Part shown: in pieces, positions 8,927 through 15,771 of the stretch
Layout of the letters: every line of letters starts with the position of its first letter
How positions within the stretch are numbered: position 1 is the first letter of the stretch
Assembly (NCBI GenBank): GCA_021272165.1
Contig: JAJSLK010000025.1
Span: 1 to 64,000 of the forward strand
Direction of reading: 5' to 3'
DNA from: Methylacidiphilales bacterium
Lineage (GTDB): Bacteria > Verrucomicrobiota > Verrucomicrobiia > Methylacidiphilales > UBA1321
Length of the DNA stretch: 64,000 bases
The notes under the pieces: generated by a model
Seen by the model: the letters and a program-made list of their open reading frames with translations, nothing else
What the model was told of the DNA's origin: nothing
Databases searched by the model: none
Position numbers and translations under genes: made by a program

Positions 8927-9844
8927 ATGCGGCACGATGGTTTTTTCTCCCTGAACCATCCGCGGAGTTTCGTTCTTGCCGGATTGCTCCTCGCTTTTGC
9001 CCTGCCTGTTGCCTCCGCTGTCGACAAGACCGGCATGCCCGAGCTCTCCCAGGTCGAGCAGACCTGCCTGCCGACCTCGGTTGCCGACCTGCTGATCTGG
9101 TTTGGCCGGCACGGTTACCCGAAGCTCGTTCAGGGGCTTCCAAGTGAAACTGAGGATGAGCGTGACAAGCACACGGTGCACCTCCTCATGGCCGACACCC
9201 ATGCCCGCTACGATTGGGGCACCGGCATGTCGTATATCATCAGCGGAATCAAGAAATACGTTCAGGACGCCGGGTATGATTGCGATATCGAATATCGTGG
9301 TCTTGGCGCCTCCAATCTCGATGGCGCCGCCGCTTTCAGCCAGGATTGGCTGAAAGAAAACGACGATCCCAACAAGGGATTCATTCTCCTTCTGGCCTAT
9401 TGCCATTACGACGAAGGCTCGGGCACCTACACCAGTCTTCTCAATACCGGCCATGCCGTTGCCCTAATCACGGCTGAGCCCGACATGCTTCTGGTCGACG
9501 ACCCCGCGCATCGCGACGATGAACCGGGACGGAAAATTCTCACGCCCCAGGTCCTCAACGGAGGGTTCTGGCGCTCTCCGGGCGCCGTCGTTCCGGTCTC
9601 CGGTCTCCTGCTCCTCTCGGGCTCTCTGCTCGATGCCCCGTTCGACAGCAAGATCCTGATGATCGGTGCCATTTGCATTACCATGCATCCGCACAACGAC
9701 CATCCCGGATCAACTTCGCCCGCCCCAGCCGGCCTTCCGGACAAAACCATCGCGGGCAACAATGGCGTCCCGTCCCAGCCCGCGCCGTCAACCGGAGCCA
9801 CCAGTTGGCTCACCTGGCTCTATAACCTCTTCTTCTCCAAGTAA
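8927..9844 (+). CDS. Exported C39-like (papain-fold) cysteine peptidase
   Basis: About 305 residues. Residues 1-31 form a signal peptide with an ALPVASA cleavage region. The mature protein begins with a papain-like C39 pattern: Gln/Glu-rich VEQ before Cys47 (TCLPTS), His176 (NTGHAV) and an Asp pair at 191-192 (VDDP), a plausible Cys-His-Asp triad. A Pro/Ser/Thr-rich linker (about 265-290) precedes a short hydrophobic, aromatic tail (WLTWLYNLFF). The start at 8927 lies 4 bases after the clpP stop. The substrate is unknown. Other C39 members are bacteriocin leader peptidases, but there is no transporter domain here. Confidence 0.75.
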   Translation: MRHDGFFSLNHPRSFVLAGLLLAFALPVASAVDKTGMPELSQVEQTCLPTSVADLLIWFGRHGYPKLVQGLPSETEDERDKHTVHLLMADTHARYDWGTGMSYIISGIKKYVQDAGYDCDIEYRGLGASNLDGAAAFSQDWLKENDDPNKGFILLLAYCHYDEGSGTYTSLLNTGHAVALITAEPDMLLVDDPAHRDDEPGRKILTPQVLNGGFWRSPGAVVPVSGLLLLSGSLLDAPFDSKILMIGAICITMHPHNDHPGSTSPAPAGLPDKTIAGNNGVPSQPAPSTGATSWLTWLYNLFFSK

Positions 9845-9900
9845 ATTATCTCTTCTTCTCCTAGTAAAGAGACTTGGCCTTTCGCTGCCGAGCCGGTTAC

Positions 9901-10635
9901 ATGACTTTCACGTCAACCATGAAAGCCGTCATCCTCGCCGCCGGAAAAGGCACCCGCATGGGCAATCTCACCGCCAATCTCCCCAAGCCCATGGTCCGGG
10001 TCGAGGGCAAGCCGGTTCTCGAGCACATCGTCGAGGGCCTTCGCGATGAAGCCGGCATCCGCGATCTCTTCATCATCGTTGGCTGGTGCGGCGACGTCAT
10101 CCGCAACCATTTCGGCGACGGACGGCGCTGGGATGTCCATATCTCCTACGGAGAACAAAAGATCCAGGACGGCACCGGCAAGGCCCCCGAGCTGGCGAAG
10201 GACTGGGTTGGTTCGGACCATTTCCTCCTCACCTACGGCGACATCCTTCTCCGTCCCGCCACCGATTATGCCCTCCTCGTCGACTCGTTCCGGGAGGATG
10301 GCGTCATCGCCCTCAAGGATGGCCAGGACCTCACCAAGGGCGGCGCCGTCGTCCTCAACCATGACGGCTTCATGATCGACCTCGTCGAAAAGGGCGGCTC
10401 CGGCCATGTTCCCGCCAACGCCTATTACAACGCCGGCATTTATCTCCTCATGCCGCAGATTTTCAAATATACCGCCGCGCTCGAAAAATCGCCGCGTGGT
10501 GAATATGAATTCACCGACGCCCTCAAAGCCATCGTCAAGGCCGGCGCCCGCCTCCGCGGTGTCACCCTCCGCCGCGAATGGGCCGATGTGCGCGATCCGT
10601 CGGTCCTGGCCGAATTAAACAACCGCCCCCGATGA
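9901..10635 (+). CDS. Sugar-phosphate nucleotidyltransferase
   Basis: Activates a sugar-1-phosphate with an NTP to give a nucleotide sugar (glucose-1-phosphate thymidylyl/cytidylyl- or mannose-1-phosphate guanylyltransferase-like). The signature LAAGKGTRMG (about residues 10-19) and LPKPM follow the usual spacing; GD of LTYGDIL binds metal. About 244 residues, so only the Rossmann-like core without a left-handed beta-helix. Start is ATG 9901 or 9919 (MKAVILAAG, the commoner family start); neither has a clear ribosome site. The stop overlaps the next start by 4 bases (ATGA). Confidence 0.85.
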   Translation: MTFTSTMKAVILAAGKGTRMGNLTANLPKPMVRVEGKPVLEHIVEGLRDEAGIRDLFIIVGWCGDVIRNHFGDGRRWDVHISYGEQKIQDGTGKAPELAKDWVGSDHFLLTYGDILLRPATDYALLVDSFREDGVIALKDGQDLTKGGAVVLNHDGFMIDLVEKGGSGHVPANAYYNAGIYLLMPQIFKYTAALEKSPRGEYEFTDALKAIVKAGARLRGVTLRREWADVRDPSVLAELNNRPR

Positions 10636-11537
10636 ATCCCGTCTGGGAAGAGGCCATCGAAAGTTGCCTCGGTTACCTGGCGACGGAAAAAAGCCACGCC
10701 GTCAACACGCAGCTCATCAATCGCATCGCCCTTGAATCGTTCGCCGCCTGGATCGAAAAAAATCATCCCGGCCTTGCTCCCGCCACGGTGACCGAGAACG
10801 AAATCGGCACCTTCCTCCGCGCCCAGCGGACGGCAAAACGGCTCGCTCCCGCCTCAATGAAGGTCATCGTCATTGCCCTCCGCCATCTTTTTGACCATCT
10901 CAAGCGCGAAGGCCTCATCGAACGCGATTTCCGTACGGCCCTCGATCTTCCCCGTCTCGACCGTCTCCTGCCCGAAACCCTGACCGAGGCCGAGGTCAAT
11001 CAGTTGCTCTCCTTCGACCTTCCCGAGACCCCGCTCGGCCTCCGTGACCGCGCCCTGCTCGAAGTCCTCTATGCCAGTGGCCTCCGTGCTGGCGAAATCG
11101 TCTCGTTGCGGCTCGAAAACGTTTTGCGCGAGGACAAGCTCCTGCGCGTCATCGGGAAGGGGAACAAGGAACGCCTTGTCCCCATGGGCGAAAAAGCCGC
11201 CGCCGCCGTTGACCGCTGGCTTGCCCGGGGCCGCCCCCTGCTCGTGAAACCCAAAACCGGCGGTGAACTCTTCCTGGGCGGGCATGGCCGCCGGCTCACC
11301 ACCGCCCGCATCTGGCAGATCGTCCGCGACATCGCCGCACTTGCCGGGATCCGTAAAAAAATCTGGCCGCACCTCCTTCGTCACTCCTTTGCCACCCATC
11401 TCCTCAGCCACGGCGCCGACCTGCGCGCCATCCAGGAGATGCTGGGCCACGCCAGCCTCGCCACTACCCAGATTTACACCCATGTCGACCACGCCCGCCT
11501 GCGTGAGATCCATCGCCGTTTTCATCCCCGCTCCTGA
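10632..11537 (+). CDS. xerD: Tyrosine recombinase, XerD-like
   Basis: Site-specific recombinase probably acting with XerC at dif to resolve chromosome dimers. An N-terminal SAM-like core-binding domain (about 1-95) is followed by the catalytic domain with Arg in ASGLRAGE, Lys in GKGNKER, HxxR in HLLRHSF, His in LGHAS and nucleophile Tyr in TQIYTHV. About 301 residues, the usual Xer length. ATG 10632 overlaps the nucleotidyltransferase stop by 4 bases. The assignment D rather than C is by resemblance of the N-terminus only. A second Xer gene lies 1.9 kb away on the other strand. Confidence 0.88.
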   Translation: MNPVWEEAIESCLGYLATEKSHAVNTQLINRIALESFAAWIEKNHPGLAPATVTENEIGTFLRAQRTAKRLAPASMKVIVIALRHLFDHLKREGLIERDFRTALDLPRLDRLLPETLTEAEVNQLLSFDLPETPLGLRDRALLEVLYASGLRAGEIVSLRLENVLREDKLLRVIGKGNKERLVPMGEKAAAAVDRWLARGRPLLVKPKTGGELFLGGHGRRLTTARIWQIVRDIAALAGIRKKIWPHLLRHSFATHLLSHGADLRAIQEMLGHASLATTQIYTHVDHARLREIHRRFHPRS

Positions 11538-11684
11538 GTCTGCGGGCCTTCACAGGCTGTTGCAATTGCAAGAAGATAATGATTTGCGACAGAAATTTTT
11601 CTTTGAGCTATCGGTTGCATCGTTTCCGATTTGGACGAATATTATTTCATCTTAAGTGAAAGATAGCCTAAACGATGCATAGCT

Positions 11685-12041
11685 ATGCCGATTCAAAGCA
11701 AAAGTAGGGCTAATGTGGGACGCGATGTTACCGTAAGTTTTTCTGATTCGATCAAGCTGATCAAGGAGCAAATCGACTGGACTCCCAAGGGAGTCAAGCT
11801 CCTCACGAAATGGTACTTCGAGGAAGGCGTTGAGGTCGAATTTGCCTTCGACTACCGCGGCGAGCGTCATTGCTGCACCGGCGTCGTCGTCGGCTGCCAT
11901 CCGCTCCGTGAGCCGCGTGGCTGCTTCGAAACCGTCCTCTATTTCGTCGAGACGCCCTGCTCCAAGCTCCAGAAGGCGGCCTGCGATTGCCGTCTGGCCC
12001 GCGACGGCCACGCCGAGCACAACGGTGCGAGAGCCTATTAG
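11685..12041 (+). CDS. Small Cys-containing protein, possibly PilZ-like
   Basis: A 118-residue soluble protein with no signal peptide. The middle (about residues 30-100) has alternating beta-strand-like segments, SPKG-like TPKGVKLLTKW then EVEFAF..GVVVGC..VLYFVE, reminiscent of a PilZ beta barrel, but the RxxxR motif that binds cyclic-di-GMP is absent. Five cysteines cluster in the C-terminal half. The upstream 147 bases contain the 12-bp palindrome TTGCAATTGCAA (11560-11571). The family call is weak; it could be an unrelated lineage-specific protein. Confidence 0.55.
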   Translation: MPIQSKSRANVGRDVTVSFSDSIKLIKEQIDWTPKGVKLLTKWYFEEGVEVEFAFDYRGERHCCTGVVVGCHPLREPRGCFETVLYFVETPCSKLQKAACDCRLARDGHAEHNGARAY

Positions 12042-12050
12042 CGTTAGGCT

Positions 12051-13394
12051 TTAATGCTTCCCGTTCTCAAATGAGCGGAGGATGACCTTCGCCGTTCGTT
12101 GGGCGGCTCCGAGATTGGCTTTAAACGTCTCGCGGGCCCGGGTGCCCAGTTGCTTCCGGATCTCGTCCGACGCAAAAAGCGCATGCAGGCAGTTGGCCAG
12201 TTCAAACTCGTCCGTCACCTGCACGATCGCCTGCCGGGACAGGAACTCGCGCGTGATGACCTTGAAATTCTGCATGTTCGGCCCCACCACGATCGGCGTC
12301 CCAACAGGCGCCGCCTCGATGAAATTCTGCCCACCCTGACCCCGCAGACTCTTTCCCACGAAAGCCAGCGTGGCCCGGCGATAAAGCGAACTCAGCTCGC
12401 CGGTCGAATCGACCACCAGCACGTCGGGCGAACTGCCGTTGGAAAGGGGACTCGTCGCTTCGGCCAATTGCGTGCGGGTCACCGTCTTCAGACCCATCCG
12501 CTCGCACAGATCGCGGATCGAGCCGCCCCGATTCGCGTGCCGTGGGGCCAGCACCAACCTTAGGTTGGGCCAGTCGTTCCGGAGTTCGCGGTAAATTCGC
12601 GCCAGCACCTCTTCCTCGCCCGGATGTGTGCTGCCGCCGAGAAGAATCAACTGGCCGGTGCTCCAGCCCGTCCGGTCCCACCACGCGCTTACATCGTGCT
12701 CCTTCGCCGTGTCGAGCGCCGCCACGTCATACTTGAGGCTGCCGAGATTGAAGATCGTTTCGGGCCCGAAACCGGCCTGGGTCAGCCGCCCCACGTCGGT
12801 CTCGTCCTGGGCAAAAATCAGGTCGATGTCCTGAAGGAGGGGACCGATCAGCCAGCGCATCCGGCGATAGCGCTCCTCGGTCCGGTCGCTCAGCCGCGTA
12901 TTCACCAGATAAACCGGAATGTGCCGCCGTCGGGCGCACCAGAGATAATTCGGCCAGATTTCCGATTCGACCAGGATCAGCCGCTTCGGCCGGATCAGAC
13001 TGAACGCTCCCACCACGCTCCAGAGAAAATCGATCGGATTGTAAATGACGAACGTGTTTTCATCTGCCAATTGCGTCTTCGCCAGGTTGAACCCGGTGCC
13101 GGTCGTCGTCGAAACCACGATCCGCAGGCCGGGCTGGATTTCCCGCAGGCGTGAAATCAGCACCCGCGCCAGCTTCACTTCGCCCACGCTTACCGCGTGG
13201 ATCCATAAATCAGCGCCGGACCGGAGCTGGTCGCGCACTTTGTGGGAATAGACCCCGAAGCGCTGTCCGAACTGTGGCAGCAGTTTTCCCCGCCGCCAAA
13301 GCCGCCAGAGGAAGAACGGCCCGGTGATGAGGAAAAACGTCACGAAAACAACGTTATAAATCACCTGCAGGATAAATTTGACCAGGGCCTTCAT
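12051..13394 (-). CDS. waaA: 3-deoxy-D-manno-octulosonic acid (Kdo) transferase
   Basis: Inner-membrane glycosyltransferase adding Kdo to lipid A precursor. The first 30 residues form a membrane anchor; then WIHAVSVGEV with the catalytic Glu, VESEIWPN, and in the C-terminal half GSTHPGEE and a GPNMQNF nucleotide-sugar region followed by the acidic EAAPVGTP motif. 447 residues, slightly longer than typical (about 420). Its ATG overlaps the xerC stop (ATGA). Presence of waaA shows that the host makes LPS with Kdo. Confidence 0.95.
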   Translation of the reverse strand: MKALVKFILQVIYNVVFVTFFLITGPFFLWRLWRRGKLLPQFGQRFGVYSHKVRDQLRSGADLWIHAVSVGEVKLARVLISRLREIQPGLRIVVSTTTGTGFNLAKTQLADENTFVIYNPIDFLWSVVGAFSLIRPKRLILVESEIWPNYLWCARRRHIPVYLVNTRLSDRTEERYRRMRWLIGPLLQDIDLIFAQDETDVGRLTQAGFGPETIFNLGSLKYDVAALDTAKEHDVSAWWDRTGWSTGQLILLGGSTHPGEEEVLARIYRELRNDWPNLRLVLAPRHANRGGSIRDLCERMGLKTVTRTQLAEATSPLSNGSSPDVLVVDSTGELSSLYRRATLAFVGKSLRGQGGQNFIEAAPVGTPIVVGPNMQNFKVITREFLSRQAIVQVTDEFELANCLHALFASDEIRKQLGTRARETFKANLGAAQRTAKVILRSFENGKH

Positions 13395-14341
13395 GCTCTC
13401 GGATGCGCGCGATCATAGACACGTTTCAGCCTTTCCACCGAGACTGAAGTGTAAATTTGCGTTGTCGTCAGTTGACTGTGGCCCAGTAATTCCTGCACGC
13501 TGCGCAGGTCGGCGCCGTGGTCGAGCAGGTGTGTTGCGAAGGTATGCCGCAGCTTGTGCGGGGTGAGTTTCGGGTCGAGCCCGGCGGCGGAAAGATATCG
13601 CTTCAGTGCCAGTTGGATCGTCCGGCCGTTGAGCTGTTTGCCCTGCGCGGAAAGGAACACTGCTTTTCCCTCAAAGGGACATTCATTCAGGTAGGCCCGC
13701 AACGCTTCGACCGCCGGTTGACCCAGCGGGCAAAGCCGCTCCTTCCGTCCCTTGCCCATGATCCGCACGATTCCCTGCGCGAGATTGAGATCGTCCCGTT
13801 TCAGACCCACCAGCTCCGAGAGCCGCAAGCCGGCCGTATAAAAAAGCTCCAGCCACGCCACATCCCGCAGCACCTGCCAGTTCTGGCTGTTGCGCCGGTC
13901 CTTTTTTGCACCCCGGGCGACCCGCTTCTCCTCCTCGAGCCACATTTTTTTCGGCGCATCGAGCAACGCCTCGATCTGTTCCTGATTGAGAAACAGCGGA
14001 AGCCGCCGGGAAAGCTTCGGCAACGCCAGACCCGCGACCGGATTCGATTTGATTTTTCCCTCGCGCAATGCCTGTTTGTAAAACGTCCGCAACGCGGCGA
14101 AGCGGAGCCGGATCGTGCTCGGCCCCAGCTTCCCTCGCGCCAGCCCGTAAAGGTAGCTCTTAAAATCGGCCGGCTTGAGATCCCACCATGATTTTCCCGG
14201 CACGGTCGTTTTGAACTCGATCAACGCCTGCCGGTAATTGCGCGCCGTGTTTGGCGATACGCCCCGCACCTGTTCCATCCGGGTCAGAAACTCGGCAATT
14301 GCCGAGTCATTGCTGGTGGCGGCTGAGGGGGATCGGGTCAT
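13391..14341 (-). CDS. xerC: Tyrosine recombinase, XerC-like
   Basis: Partner recombinase of the dif/Xer system. N-terminal core-binding domain (VRGVSPNTARNYRQAL), then catalytic residues: Arg in TAGLRLSE, Lys in GKGRKER, HxxR in HKLRHTF, His in LGHSQ and Tyr in TQIYTSV. About 316 residues. An insertion rich in Lys/Arg (about residues 135-160, EEEKRVARGAKKD) separates two parts of the catalytic domain. The true start is ATG 14341; the earlier TTG frame start is unlikely. Upstream gene of the xerC-waaA overlap. Confidence 0.88.
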   Translation of the reverse strand: MTRSPSAATSNDSAIAEFLTRMEQVRGVSPNTARNYRQALIEFKTTVPGKSWWDLKPADFKSYLYGLARGKLGPSTIRLRFAALRTFYKQALREGKIKSNPVAGLALPKLSRRLPLFLNQEQIEALLDAPKKMWLEEEKRVARGAKKDRRNSQNWQVLRDVAWLELFYTAGLRLSELVGLKRDDLNLAQGIVRIMGKGRKERLCPLGQPAVEALRAYLNECPFEGKAVFLSAQGKQLNGRTIQLALKRYLSAAGLDPKLTPHKLRHTFATHLLDHGADLRSVQELLGHSQLTTTQIYTSVSVERLKRVYDRAHPRA

Positions 14342-14438
14342 TGCGGAAAACAAAGAAGGATAAAAGCTGCGCCGGGATAGGCCACTTCTAATTTTTGAGG
14401 GGTCTCACACCGAGGACTGCGGAGGTGTGGCGGGGAAA

Positions 14439-14695
14439 TCAGCCGCAAAAAACGCAGGGGACACAAGAAGGACTTGAGGTCGCAGATTGCGATCTCAAGT
14501 TTATAAGTTCTTTAGCAGTAAGCTGAAATGCAAATTCGGGAGGAAACCTATCGCTATTTCGCTTAACCTGTTCATTGAGCCGTTTGGTCGGTACCTCATA
14601 GAGAGAGAGGCGAGATTGGCATCGAAGATCACGCGCTGGCCCCTCAGGGTAAGGATGAGTTGGCCCAAATCATCGACAGGTTTGGCCGAGGCCAT
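14439..14695 (-). pseudogene. Frameshifted ORF6N-domain gene remnant
   Basis: Reading down from ATG 14695 gives an ORF6N-like N-terminus (LILTLRGQRVIFDANLAS). The homology then continues in another frame from 14600 (YEVPTKRLNEQVKRNSDRFP, then FAFQLTAKELINLRSQ) to a stop at 14441-14439. The frame changes within a GA dinucleotide run (14601-14608). ORF6N proteins are phage-type DNA-binding proteins, usually with a longer C-terminus, so this copy is both frameshifted and truncated. It fills most of the 372-base gap between xerC and mtnP. Nothing else is seen there. Confidence 0.75.
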
Positions 14696-14713
14696 ATGAA
14701 TTAAGCGAAAGAG

Positions 14714-15565
14714 CTATTCCAAAATGAGCGCGAGTTTCTTCGCCGTCGCCTCGGGCCAATGTTCCTTTGACGTCAACACGGCATACTTCAGGGCTTCGTG
14801 CGCCTTGGCCTGCTTGAGTCTGGCCACGCGAGGAACGGCCTCCAGCAAAATTTTCTGGGCCAGCGCGGTGTTCTTGTGCAGCCAGCCGATCACCATCTCC
14901 ACCGTCACGCTGTCGTGTTCCGGATGCCAGCAATCATAGTCGGTCACCATGGCGACGGTCGCGTAGGCGATCTGCGCCTCGCGGGCCAGCTTTGCCTCGA
15001 CTAGATTCGTCATGCCGACCACCGCGTGACCCGACGCACGATACGTCTCCGATTCCGCTCTCGTCGAAAATTGCGGCCCCTCGATGTTCACATAAGTCCC
15101 GCCCTTATGCACCTTTGCTCCCGCAGCCTGCGCGGAACCGTACAGCACGTCCAGAAGTTCCGTGCTCACCGGATCGCCGAACGAGACGTGCGCCACGATT
15201 CCATTGCCGAAAAAGGTATCGGCGGCGTGCCCCTTCGTGCGGTCAAAGAACTGGTCCGGCAAAACCACGTCGCCCGGCGCATAGTCATGCTGGAGCGAGC
15301 CCACCGCGCTCACGCTAATGATCCAGCGGACACCGAGCTGCTTGAAACCATGGATATTGGCCCGGTGCGGGATCTCGCTCGGCAACAGCTTATGTCCGCG
15401 GGCATGGCGGGGGAGAAAAATCACGTCGTGTCCGGCCAATTGGCCCTGAATATAAGCATCCGAAGGCGAGCCAAAGGGCGTTTCGAGCCGCACTTCCTGC
15501 GTGCCGGTGAAGGCGGCCAGTTGATAAAGGCCGCTGCCGCCGATGATTCCGATGGGTTGAGGCAT
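14714..15565 (-). CDS. mtnP: S-methyl-5'-thioadenosine phosphorylase
   Basis: Cleaves methylthioadenosine to adenine and 5-methylthioribose-1-phosphate in methionine salvage. Family marks: N-terminal [10 protein letters not shown], phosphate-binding [14 protein letters not shown], and the substrate motif [12 protein letters not shown] followed by VVGMTN. About 283 residues, the usual size for MTAP. ATG 15565 gives the standard N-terminus; a longer frame to 15637 is not needed. It could alternatively be annotated as a purine nucleoside phosphorylase of the PNP/MTAP family, but GMTN and YDCWH fit MTAP. Confidence 0.92.
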   Translation of the reverse strand: MPQPIGIIGGSGLYQLAAFTGTQEVRLETPFGSPSDAYIQGQLAGHDVIFLPRHARGHKLLPSEIPHRANIHGFKQLGVRWIISVSAVGSLQHDYAPGDVVLPDQFFDRTKGHAADTFFGNGIVAHVSFGDPVSTELLDVLYGSAQAAGAKVHKGGTYVNIEGPQFSTRAESETYRASGHAVVGMTNLVEAKLAREAQIAYATVAMVTDYDCWHPEHDSVTVEMVIGWLHKNTALAQKILLEAVPRVARLKQAKAHEALKYAVLTSKEHWPEATAKKLALILE

Positions 15566-15771
15566 GGTAGATTTTTGAGGATGGAATGCCCCCGTGCAAT
15601 CCTGAAGATCAGGGATTTCCAACTCCACGGCCAACATCAGCTTGGTGGAAAAGATGAAAATGTTGGGTTAAAAATCGACATTAACAAGACTTTGTCTTTA
15701 TGAGCAAAGGTGTTATGGTGTTGATCCTGGAAGCCCATCTGACTCTCGCTTAATCAGATAGATTTCAAGTC

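Noticed and set aside
11560-11571. Palindrome TTGCAATTGCAA after xerD as a dif or operator site
   Set aside because: Too short and without the XerC/XerD arm pattern of dif; kept only as a note.
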